Origin: Bettongia penicillata ogilbyi
Lineage: Eukaryota > Chordata > Mammalia > Diprotodontia > Potoroidae
DNA: 64,000 nt
Assembly (NCBI GenBank): GCA_023548195.1
Contig: JAJHZJ010000251.1
Span: 2,389,167-2,453,166, forward strand
Direction of reading: 5' to 3'
Below are positions 11,125 to 20,559 of the stretch, in pieces. Position 1 is the stretch's first letter. Every line of letters starts with the position of its first letter. Below the pieces are notes generated by a model that ran no database searches, was not told the origin of the DNA, and worked only from the letters and a program-made list of their open reading frames with translations. The position numbers were made by a program, and so were the translations under genes.

Positions 11125-11985
11125 CATGCTGTGAGTGTGATGGAGTGAAGATTGTACTGAACTTAGAGTCAGGAAGCTATAGGTTCAAAATTCATCTCCA
11201 ACACTTATCGGCTACTTAACCTTTTGAGGCTTGATATCTTCATCTGTAAAAATAGATATAATAATACCTGTAATTAATCAGTCCTCCAGTCAGCTACTAA
11301 AATGATTTTCTCAAAGGATAGGTCTGACTATGTCATCTTTTCCCCTACTCAATAAAATCCATTAATTCCCCATTGTCTCTAGGATCAAATACAAAATGCT
11401 CTGTTTTGCATTCTAAGCCCTTCATAATTTAAGCCCCTTGTATCTATTCAGTCTTCTTACATCTTACTCCTTAATATATACCCTTCCATTCAGTGACACT
11501 GGTCTCCTGGCTTTTTAAACAAGACATTCTCTTTCTTAGTTTCCTGTCATCTTCTCTGGCTATCCCCCAAACCTGGAATGTTCTCCCTCTTCCATTCTAG
11601 CTATTGACCTCCATATATTCCTTTAAGTCAAATCTTAAGTCTTTTCTTTTCTTGGAACCCTTCTCTATCTCCTCTTAATTCTAGTGCCTTCCTCTCTTAT
11701 TTCTTATTTATCCTGCTTATGGTTTATTTCATGTATATTCGTTTGCACATTGTCTCCTCCATTAGATTGTAAGCTCCTGGAGGGTAAGGATGGTTTTTTG
11801 CCTCTTTTAGTATTACCCGCTCTTAACAAAGAGCCTGGCACATAGTAGGTGCTTAATATATGTTTATTGATTGATTGATAACACCTCTCTCATAGTTATT
11901 GTGCACCTTAGATAAAATAATGTTAGTAAATTATCTTGTAAACTTTGAAGTATAATATACATTTCAGTTATTGTTACAAATGGAA
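11125..11985 (+). mobile_element. MIR-type SINE split by an L2 insertion
   Basis: 11125-11269 gives the MIR head and core: 'acttagagtcaggaagctat', 'ggttcaaaattcatctccaa' and 'ttcatctgtaaaaatagata'. 11878-11985 gives the MIR 3' half: 'tctctcatagttattgtgca' and 'gtaaattatcttgtaaactt'. Between them lies an L2 3' end. The break is flanked by 'ataatacct' (11261-11269) and 'ataacacct' (11878-11886), a 9-bp target duplication with one mismatch. Confidence 0.7.
11270..11877 (+). mobile_element. L2 3' end nested in a MIR
   Basis: About 600 bp of L2 3' region in plus orientation: 'aaagtcttttc'-type pyrimidine-rich sequence, 'aaacctggaatgttctccct', then 'ttagattgtaagctcctgga', 'gcctggcacatagtaggtgc' and the tail 'tgattgattgat'. 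The imperfect 9-bp target duplication and resumption of MIR sequence on both sides show it inserted after the MIR. Confidence 0.75.
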
Positions 11986-12834
11986 AACATTGAATTAAGA
12001 TGAATGAGCTATCAGATGGTAATAACATAAATTAGCTAACTGTGGGAAGAGTCCTGGGGAAAGGAGAAGACATTTGTAAACCATTTAATGGCCCTTGGAA
12101 TATAGTAGTGTCTAAGTGGAACCTAACTGACCTCTAACCTGGAAATGGCTGGAGCAGAACAAAGCAGGCCAGAGGCAGGAGTGTCAGGGATTAAACAAAA
12201 TGTTTATTTCAGAATAAGGAAAATGCTTGCAAGCAGAACTCACCCCCTATCCCCCACTTCGCACTTCCCCAACTCCCTAGCCATGAAAAGGAGAGTTTAA
12301 CATGCTAGGACAAAGGCAGGTCTTGTATACATTTTAAAGAAAATTCACTGGACCCTGAAACAATCATTCATAGCAGTTCCCATGGCATGGACAGTGCAGA
12401 CATTTCTAGGTCCTGTAGGAACAGTTCTTAAGTTGATTATCTTAAGTCTTAAGGGTCATTGAGCCTTGTTATTATTCAGTGGAGTACAGAACTGGAGTTA
12501 GCATGACAGGAAAAGGAGTTCAGTACCTGGTTTGGTTCACTTGACTGCTGTAAGAATTGGATCGTTACCATGTTGTGAGAGAAGATGTTTAACTTTAGGC
12601 TACAGCACTTTGACTGTCAGGTCCTTGGGAAATAGGGTGAGCTCCAATAAATCTAAACGATTATTGATTAGTAACACCTGGTGCTGGTCAAAGCAATACA
12701 CTGTGCCAGAGGTGAGATCATCCAGAGTGCAAAGGACTGTTCTTATGCCAAGCTTAGGGTACAGCCTGCTTGCTGGACCTAATCTCTGAGAAATAACTTG
12801 TCTCCAAGTACTTTGACACTACTATAGTCCAAGT
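11986..12834. other. Unassigned sequence
   Basis: Somewhat less AT-rich than its surroundings. No repeat recognised and no frame over 85 codons. 12180-12260 has a T-rich start but no supporting LINE or LTR structure. Confidence 0.45.
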
Positions 12835-13010
12835 ACCAAGTAAGTTCCTTAGAGATATTATTTTATTTGATCCTTGTAACTAACTACGCTGGAAGTTGGT
12901 GTTATTATGATATATTATAATGCTTGATTGATAACACCTAATTGAAGAAACTGAGGCCCTCGAAGTATAAATTGATCACCTGAAATCTCAGTACCATGAA
13001 GAATGACTTA
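12835..13010 (-). mobile_element. MIR-type SINE fragment
   Basis: 'ttattttatttgatccttgt' and 'gaagaaactgaggccctcga' are the reverse complement of the MIR 3' half and core. A 'cttgattgataacacct' piece interrupts it. Confidence 0.55.
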
Positions 13011-13059
13011 GGTTTTGATATCTACAGCTTTTTAATTGACTCTCAGTTGCTTTCCCCTT

Positions 13060-13785
13060 TGATTAGACTGGAGTACAAAGCACTAAAGTCCTTCAGAAGC
13101 CTTCCTTAATAGAAGGTTTATGTCCTTCCTGGTATCTCCATTTTCCATTAGTAGCTTTGCTTGACTTCAACTCTACTGAATATATTACAGCACACACATG
13201 CACTAACATGCACCTTACTTTTCAGGTTCCTTCCCCCCCCCCATTAGATTGTAATAGCTTTGAGGCCAAGGACTTTTTTCTTCTTTTATAGTATCCCTAG
13301 TGCTTTGCACAGTATGTGTCACATAGTTGTCATTTGCCCTGGTTCTCAAAGAGGGCCGTGACATCAGAAAGGTGGTACCATGATTGGCAAGTGAATTTGA
13401 TTTAGTTGAGGGAAGGCTTTGCAGAGTGACCAACGTCACTCTCTTCTGCAGAGTCATCTGGGTCCAATGACATGATGTAGATCAGAACGACTGGAAATGT
13501 CCTGGGATGCAGTGGGGGACCTTAGCCTTTTCAAAATAAGGTCTTTCCCCAGGTGTCAGTCTGACTGAGGCAGTGACATTCAGTGGTTAAGGCTAACTAA
13601 GAAATGAGACAAAGAATGACCTCCTTTGTCTAGTCAAAAAATCATTCTGGGAGGGGAAGAACCTTCAGCAAAAACAGAAACAATTGGTATTTGCATTTAC
13701 TCTGAACAATCAGGGCCCAAACAATGACCAAGTGGGGTTTGGGCATATAGTAAGCACTTAATACATGTTTATTGAATTGAATTTA
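13060..13785 (+). mobile_element. L2 3' end split by an RTE-like tail
   Basis: The left part ends with 'attagattgtaatagctttg', 'atccctagtgctttgcacag' and 'tatgtgtcacatagt' near 13327. The right part resumes as 'catatagtaagcacttaata' and 'catgtttattgaattgaa' from about 13744. Together they form one L2 end. The intervening 13323-13740 is a minus-strand RTE-like 3' end, so the L2 is the older element. Confidence 0.65.
13323..13740 (-). mobile_element. RTE-like LINE 3' region nested in L2
   Basis: 'ggttctcaaagagggccgtg' followed by 'acatcagaaaggtgg' and 'gaatttgatttagttgaggg' matches the terminal region of the copies at 20757 and 48825. It continues into about 300 bp of further 3' sequence. 'cacatagt' and 'catatagt' at the two edges may be a short imperfect target duplication. 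Confidence 0.55.
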
Positions 13786-13795
13786 GATAGAAGTT

Positions 13796-13865
13796 AATTA
13801 ACTTGCTCAGGATCACACAGCTACTAAATGCCTAAAACCAAATTTAAAATCACTATATTTTGAAT
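13796..13865 (-). mobile_element. MIR-type SINE fragment
   Basis: 'aattaacttgctcaggatca' followed by 'cacagctactaaatgcct' is the reverse complement of the MIR core. Confidence 0.55.
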
Positions 13866-13989
13866 CTATTTATTATCATGTAAGAGGCCGCAGGGTTTTT
13901 TCTAGAAGATCTTCAAAGCTTGGATGGGGGTGAAATTACCTTCTTAGAAATCCCATCAAATTGACCAAATTAGAGAGATATAATTTGGG

Positions 13990-14425
13990 GAAAGATTTTT
14001 CCTTCCTTCAAGACTTATTTTTTCTGTTTACAATTTCAATCCAGTATTCCCTCTGAAGTCTTGTAGCCCAGTAATAGAGGACCATGTTATATTGCCCAGC
14101 TTCTCCATATAATCCTTCCTGTACTTGAAGATAGATATTTGGAACCTCCAAAGTCTTCTCTTTTCTGGGACAAATATCTTAAGTTTCTTCAACTGATCCT
14201 CATTTGGCAAGGAGTTAAGACACATCATGAGAATCCTTTCCTGGATACTTCCTAAATTATTAATGGCATCCTTGAAATGTTATAACCAGAATTGAACATG
14301 ACAGCTAAAATGTTATCTGAACAGGATAGAGTATTCAAAATAATCACTTTATTTTTATTCCTGGGTAATATGCTTTTGGAAATGAATCTTAAGATTGTGT
14401 TAACCTTCTAGGGCATGATATTGCA
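13990..14425 (-). mobile_element. L3/CR1 LINE 3' region
   Basis: 'agtcttctcttttctgggac', 'tttcttcaactgatcctcat' and 'ttataaccagaattgaacat' are the reverse complement of the carboxyl end of the L3/CR1 ORF2. No open frame survives. Confidence 0.65.
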
Positions 14426-14442
14426 CTGTTGACGAATATTGA

Positions 14443-14557
14443 TACATATATATGTGCATATATATGTATATATGCATGTGTATATATCTACACCTATACA
14501 TATAGATGTAGATATATATGTGTGTGTATATATATATGTATATGTATATATATATGT
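14443..14557. repeat. TA/TG-rich microsatellite
   Basis: Interrupted 'tatatatg' and 'tgtgtgta' units. It ends about 70 bp before the HAL1 target duplication. Confidence 0.9.
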
Positions 14558-14627
14558 AAAAGTCTTTTATATTTTGTTATTTTATAAGGGTCCTATCCCT
14601 TTTCTATTTAGGGATTTTTTCTTGTAC

Positions 14628-14643
14628 AAAATTACAGGATTGT
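14628..14643. repeat. HAL1 target-site duplication, left copy
   Basis: 'aaaattacaggattgt' occurs here and again at 17170-17185, with a complete retrotransposon body and A-rich tail between. This is the sign of target-primed reverse transcription. Confidence 0.85.
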
Positions 14644-17169
14644 CAGCGGCCCAGGACTCAGGAATCCCCCAGCAGCAGGTAGGATCTTCAATACTGAAGG
14701 TCTTTCCAACCTGAGGGAGCCGAGCAGGGGACACGGCCCTGCCCCCACCCTGCTCTACTGCTGAACGCCTCTGAATAAAACCTCCAAGGGCGCTGAGCAC
14801 AGCAGGCGGGGCCCTCCACCCCGCCCCCACCCACTCCGTTCCTGAAAGTCTCTGCGGAAAGCCCCTGAGGGCCCAAGATTAGGAGGCAGCCCTGCCCCCA
14901 CCCCTGCGCCAGAACTAAAGCTTGCCGCAGGAAAGCGCATTTGAATCTCAGAGGCCAAGCACTAGCTGGGCGGATCCAGGCGGGGGTGGAAAGGAATCTC
15001 AGAAGTCAAGTAACTGGCTAGGAAAATGCCTAGAAAGGGGAAGAAAAATAAGACTTTAGAGAGTTTTTTCCAACAAATGCAAATGATCCCGACCTTAGGA
15101 TCTGATGGGGAGGACGAGAACGTATTTTTTCCATCAGGGAAAGATGTGGAGGGTGGGGCCTCAGTACCCCAGACACCCCAGGGGGGTGTCGGGTGGGCTC
15201 AGGCCTTGGAAGAGCTTAAAAAGGATTTTGAAAAGCAAGTTAGACAGGTGGAGGAAAGACTGGGAAGAGAAATGACAAAGATGCAAGAAGAGTATGAAAA
15301 AAGGTCAATATCTTGGTAAAGGAGACCCAAAAAAATGCTGAGGAAATTAACACCTTGAAAAATAGGCTCACTCAATTGGCAAAAGAGGTTCAAAAAGCCA
15401 ATGAGGAGAAGAATGCATTCAAAAGCAGAATGAGCCAAATGGAAAAAGAGGCTCAAAAGCTCACTGAATTTAATAGTTCTCTCAAAATTAGAATGGAACA
15501 GATGGAGTCTAATGACTTTATGAGAAACCAAGAAATCACCAAACAAAACCAAAAGAACGATAAAATGGAAGAGAATGTGAAATATCTCATGGGAAAAACA
15601 ACTGACCTGGAAAATAGATCAAGGAGAGACAACTTAAAAATTATGGGACTACCTGAAAGCCATGATCAAAAAAAGAGCCTAGACATCGTCTTGCATGAAA
15701 TTATCAAGGAAAACTGCCCTGACATTCTAGAACCAGAGGGCAAAATAAGTATTGAAAGAATCCATCGATCACCACCTGAAAGAGATCCAAAAAGAGAAAC
15801 TACTAGGAACATTGTGGCCAAATTCCAGAACTCCCAGCTCAAGGAAAAAATCTTGCAAGCAGCTAGAAAGAAACAATTCCAGTACTGTGGAAATGCAATC
15901 AGGATAACCCAAGATCTAGCAGCTTCTACATTAAGGGATCGAAGGGTGTGGAATAGGATATTCCAGAAGGCAAAGGAACTAGGACTGAAACCAAGAATCA
16001 CCTACCCAGCTAAACTGAGTATAATACTTCAAGGGAAAATATGGTCTTTCAATGAAACAGAGGACTTTCAATCATTCTTCATGAAAAGACCAGAGCTGAA
16101 AAGAAAATTTGACTTTCAAACACAAGAATGAGAGGAAGCATGCAAAAGTAAACAGCAAGGAGAAGTATTAAGGGACTTACCAGAAATGAACTGTTTGCAT
16201 TCATACAGGGAAGGACAATATTTCTAACTCTTAAAACTTTTCAATATCTGGGTGGTTGGTGAGACCACACATACACATGTACACGCATGCACACACATAC
16301 ACACATGCATTCACATGCAGAGACAGAGAGCACAGATTGAACTATACAGGATGGGACCATACCTTAAAAGAAATTAAGGTAAATGGTGAGAGAGAAATGT
16401 AGTGAGAGGAAAGAGGGGGAAATGGAAGGGGGTAACTATATGTCATTTAAGAGGCAAGTAGGAGATGTTTTTAGTGGAGGGAAAAAGAGGAGAGCTGAGG
16501 GAAAAAAAAACAACAAACAAACAAAAGTTTACCCTCATCACATTTGACTAAACGAAGGAGTGAAATGCACACTCATTGTGGTATGAAAACCTATCTTACA
16601 GTATAAGAAAGCAGGGGAGAAGGAATTATTGGGGGGGATGATGGAAGGGAGGGCAAAGGGAGGAGGGAGTAATTGAAAGTCAACACTTGGGGAGGGACAG
16701 GATCAAAGGACAGAAGAGAAACAATGAGGGACAGGTTAGGAGGGATGGCAATTCAGTTAGTCTTACACAACACGACTATCAGGAAGGTCATTTGCAAAGC
16801 TACACAGATATGGCCTATAATGAATTGCCTGCCGTACCAAAGGGAATGGGTGGGGAGGGAGGGATGGGGAGAATTTGGAACTCAAAGTTTTAGGAACAAT
16901 TGTTTAGTATTGTTGTTGCAACTAGGAAAGAAGACATACAGTTAATGAGGAATAGAAAGTCATCTGGCCCTAAAGGAGAAAAGAGAAGATGGAGACAAGG
17001 GAAGGGAGGGATGACATAAGAGAGGACAGATTGGAGATAGGGAAAATTAGATTGCTTGGGGTATTGGGGTGGGGGGAGGGGAGAAAAGGGGAGAAAATTT
17101 GGAACCCAAAAATTTGTGAAAAATATATGTAAAAAGCTAAATAAATAAACAAATAAAAAAAAAAGAAAA
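14644..17169 (+). mobile_element. HAL1 (ORF1-only half-L1) retrotransposon, 5' truncated
   Basis: The insertion has about 380 bp of GC-rich 5'UTR, ORF1 at 15026-16131, about 1 kb of purine-rich 3'UTR and an A-rich tail at 17140-17169. No endonuclease or reverse-transcriptase sequence follows ORF1, which fits a half-L1 that relies on enzymes from another L1. Compared with the copy ending at 41410 it lacks the first part of the 5'UTR. A perfect 16-bp target duplication flanks it. The 3'UTR contains an 'acacat' repeat (16263-16310) at the same place as the TG repeats of the two copies at 38.6-44.0 kb. Confidence 0.85.
15026..16131 (+). pseudogene. HAL1 ORF1, one-base frameshift
   Basis: The start follows the conserved 'aggaaaatg' and gives 'MPRKGKKNKTLESFF'. 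The region spans 1,106 nt, one short of 369 codons: the run near 15296-15304 reads 'gaaaaaagg' where the minus-strand copy at 38.6-41.4 kb has 'gaaaaacggg', so one base was lost. The first frame stops at 15319 and the second (15313-16131) carries the rest. In order there is a basic amino end, a long heptad-rich coiled coil (about residues 60-190), an RRM-like segment opening with 'RRDNLKIMGLPE', and a carboxyl domain with 'TYPAKLS' and 'RPELKRKFDF'. In L1, ORF1 protein coats the RNA as a trimer and acts as a nucleic-acid chaperone. Apart from the single shift the frame is well preserved. Confidence 0.85.
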
Positions 17170-17185
17170 AAAATTACAGGATTGT
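17170..17185. repeat. HAL1 target-site duplication, right copy
   Basis: A perfect repeat of 14628-14643, directly after the A-rich tail. The first A residues could equally be counted as tail. Confidence 0.85.
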
Positions 17186-17254
17186 TCTCCAGCTTTTTAT
17201 AGCATGTCTTTTATATTTATATTATCTATTATGAGAAAATATGCAACCTAAAAG

Positions 17255-17320
17255 TGATATAGAGAGATAGATAAATAGACGATTGATAGATACATAGGTA
17301 GATAGAGACATAAATATATG
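17255..17320. repeat. Interrupted GATA-type microsatellite
   Basis: 'gagagatagataaatag' followed by 'gatagatacataggtagata'. Decayed and short. Confidence 0.75.
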
Positions 17321-19282
17321 TCAGCTGTCATCCATTTCATGATAATATCCTCCTCCTGGTGCTTCATATGTTTGAATTTGTTAAATTAGACAACAAATTA
17401 TTGGGCATTTCCAATGACATTCTTCTTATTGTACATGCAGCTATCTATATTATCTTGTCAAGTTTTGGAATCTCTAATATTGTTGAAATATTTGCCTTGG
17501 GATTAGAGAGTGGTAAACATCTTACATCAGGGAATCACCCAGTGATCACTTCTAGTTCGTTCTTCCTCAGGACAGTAGTAGCTAACTTCCCCTCTGGTGA
17601 TTCCTCAGCATTGTCTGGGAGATTACAAGAAACTGCTGTTTCTTCTTTAAAGATCATATCTCTCCTATTGGAGAAGTGCCTCAAGTCTTTCCCAGATGAG
17701 TCAGTACATTCATTGATCCCTAATTCCAAAACAGAAATGCCCTATTCACCAACAATGTCAGATTTGGAAAAAACTGCAAAGACCATTGCATAGCAAGAAA
17801 AATCTTTCCAAAAACCTCATTTTAAGCATCACCATTAAATCCCCTTATATGTATTGGCCTATACATAAGCTTGTGTATGCATAGAATTAGAGTTGACCAG
17901 GGCCCCACACAAAGACAGATATATGATCTTTGTATACAAAAATATCTCAGTTCTTAGAGGAATAATGTGCAGTCAGTTACTGAGAAATATAAACATGAAG
18001 TAGCAGGGATTCAACATTAATTGATTTTTCAGATGCAAGGCTGATGTGTAGCATTTGGCTGATATATCTTATTGTGTGGAAATCTTAGCTTTCTGATTTA
18101 CTCTGCATGGAGGTCATTCTTTGTAGGACATACTAGCTATTGCATTTCCGTATGTATGTCAGATGCAACTCAAGGAATTTTCCCCTTCCAAACCAACGTT
18201 CTGAGAAGGACCCGATTGGGTCAGGGGATGTTTTTGATGTATTCAGTGTGGACAGATCTATTGCTTTCCCTACCACTGGGCTTCTATGTTTGTTTAAAGA
18301 CTCTTTTGGTAATATATTGGCCTGGTAGAGTGTGGCTTTTTTTTAACTTTTATGCTCAAGTATTTCCATTTTTGAATTGAATTTATTGATAATGTATCCT
18401 TTCCCCTCTATTTTTGGTGTATCAGAATACAAAGCAAGATAAAGCTTTTGCAAGGGAAAGAAATACCTCATCACAATACATTTTTATATTTGTCATGTGC
18501 AAAATAAACTACTGCTCTGTTTTATGGCTTTTAAAATTTTATTTGTTGCTGCATAATGAAGCAATGGAATGTAGTAAATTCATTTGTCCTGTTAGTTTTT
18601 CCCTTGTTCTATTGTGATAGGGGCATGCATTATGTATATGAATTTCATTCAGGCTATGGTTATTTTCTTATGGTATGTGATAATATAAAGGGATTATTTT
18701 AATTTTCTTTGTGAATTTCTTTATTCTCTTTCACATTAGAGTTTTATACATAAAAGTCATGTGTGCTGCCTTTGATGCTGGCATTATTTGATGAAATAGC
18801 AAACAATAATCAGGTTCCTCCTACAGGTGTATGATGCTTTGGTTAATTATGCATTTAGCCACCCAGACCAGCTGGATCATAGGTGCTGACTACTAGGGTT
18901 CTCCATGGTACATAGTTTATTTGTACAGTAAATCCTGTTCTCTTTCTTTCTTTTTTGGGAAGTATGAGTTTCCTCCTTCAGTTGAGCTATGTCAGGTAGT
19001 AAAGAAATCTTACATTTTATAAACTTTAGATTTATGAGAAAATGGAAGGCTATTCATTCATCCTCATTACTCTGGTCCTGTATTTTATCTGCTCACACTT
19101 TGGTAATGAGAGAGCTTCCAGGAATCTGTGGTCTCTACTTCCCCCACTTAAACTTTGCAACCAAAGAAATCAGACAATTTTAATAAAAAAATTCAATTCA
19201 TTTTTTATTTGGCTTGTTGACATTGTTCTATACTCAACAATTCATGAATCTGTGGAAAATACTACCCGTGGGACCCCTGGGC
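17321..19282. other. Single-copy-looking sequence with one 144-codon frame
   Basis: No repeat I can name. The longest frame outside known repeats lies at 17359-17793 on the plus strand, 144 codons from ATG to TAG. It has no signal peptide, membrane segment or motif I recognise and a serine-rich carboxyl half. It could be chance, a retrocopy fragment or an exon-like remnant. Smaller overlapping frames at 18072-18380 look like noise. Conservation in other marsupials would decide. Confidence 0.3.
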
Positions 19283-19469
19283 AATTGGATAAGGAAATTC
19301 TACTAGTGTCCTAGAGATGCAGAACTATGATTTATATTTGTTTGTAACATTTCAGATCTTCTTTCTTTCATGAGGACCCTTCATTGATGGATAAGAGTTG
19401 TTACTCAAATCAGTTGAGAAGAGCATACAATAATGGATAACATGCTGAATTTTAAGTAAGCAGATCTCA
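19283..19469 (+). repeat. Local duplication, copy 1 (187 bp)
   Basis: Aligns without gaps to 20371-20557, with 10 mismatches in 187 positions (94.7% identity by my count), mostly transitions. It starts 'aattggataaggaaattcta' and ends 'cagatctca'. The start of a MIR lies in its last 50 bp and continues past the end of this copy only, so this is probably the parent copy. Confidence 0.85.
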
Positions 19470-19560
19470 CTTTGATTCTCTAGTTAGTGATTCTCTGTAA
19501 ACATAATTTAGCCTCTCAGAGCCTCAGTCTTTTCTTCTGTAAAGTGAAGATTCATTTTAA
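19420..19560 (+). mobile_element. MIR-type SINE fragment
   Basis: 'gctgaattttaagtaagcag', then 'gcctctcagagcctcagtct' and 'tcttctgtaaagtgaagatt' follow MIR order. Its first part is inside the duplicated 187-bp block. Confidence 0.6.
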
Positions 19561-19564
19561 CAGA

Positions 19565-20040
19565 ATCAATTCAATACAAGCACTTATTGAACACTTTGTA
19601 TTTGGTGACTGTATTTAAAAGCAGGGAAAGCAGGGATGCAAAAGCAAAAAAAAAAATAAAAAATGTCCCTAGATTCAAGTTGCTTATGTTCAGGTTGAGA
19701 TTGATGAGCGGGATTCATAGGCTAAATAAACTCAAACTACTTCAGTAGGAGGCATCCACTAATAATTGCTGTTGTCAGATAAGGCCTTGAGTATAAGGAA
19801 GAATATAAGCTATGACTTGGAAGAAATTAAGAATTCTAGAAGACATTTGTAGGGTGGAGGACGAGTATACATGGTGTGGGAGGACAGCCTTTACAAAGGC
19901 ATGGAGTTAGCAGGGTTATTGAGAAGAGAGAACTTTGTCAACTCTAAAGTGCAGAAGAAATGTGAGAAGTCCTCATTCATCTAAAAGAAGGAGCCAATAT
20001 ATGTGAGTTCAGATTTTAACTATTTAATTGATCAAAAAAG
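19565..20040 (-). mobile_element. L2 LINE 3' region
   Basis: 'acaagcacttattgaacact', then 'gatgcaaaagcaaaa' and 'gacttggaagaaatt' are the reverse complement of L2 3' sequence. Old and gapped. Confidence 0.5.
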
Positions 20041-20235
20041 GTACATATTAGCTTATATCTATATACTGATCTCTTACAATGTGTTCAGTATTATGCAAGT
20101 GCTGTGAAGGCTACAGGAGGAATAAAAGTCAACATCGTTAATCTCATGGAGTTTCCATCTTAGTCAGGAAGACAAGCCTGTTAGCACCTATTCAGAGTTA
20201 AGTTACAGGGTTGCAAAAGTCACTATGTTGTGCTC
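20041..20235 (-). mobile_element. L2 LINE fragment
   Basis: 'tgatctcttacaatgtgttc' followed by 'tctcatggagtttccatctt' resembles the reverse complement of an L2 3' end. Confidence 0.45.
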
Positions 20236-20370
20236 AGTAAAATGGTCCTGGATGTTGTGGGCTATCCACAGAAGCAAATTTATAATAACTGAGGAAACAA
20301 AGTTTGAGCTATAAGATTTATTTGCAAGGCATAAAATTGCAGAGAGATCCCCTCTGCCCTCCCCCCCAGT

Positions 20371-20557
20371 AATTGGATAAGGAAATTCTACTAGTGTCCT
20401 AGGGATACAGAAATATAATTTATATTTGTTTGTGACATTTCAAATCTTCTTTCTTTCATGAGGACCCTTCATTGATGGATAAGAGTTGTTGCTCAAATCA
20501 GTTGAGAAGAGCATACAATAAAGGATAGCATGCTGAATTTTAAGGAAGCAGATCTCA
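20371..20557 (+). repeat. Local duplication, copy 2 (187 bp)
   Basis: The ungapped match of 19283-19469, offset by 1,088 bp in direct orientation. It follows a C-run ('ccccccc', 20361-20367), and the MIR it carries is cut off at its right edge. It is probably the derived copy. Confidence 0.85.
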
Positions 20558-20559
20558 AT

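Noticed and set aside
16673..16945. Open frames of 90 and 68 codons
   Set aside because: They are in the purine-rich 3'UTR of the HAL1 copy; the same frames recur on the opposite strand at 38856-39357 and 41588-41839 because those are HAL1 3'UTRs too.
18072..18380. Open frames of 102 and 62 codons
   Set aside because: They overlap in two frames with no motif or codon bias visible and no neighbouring splice or promoter signal I can support.
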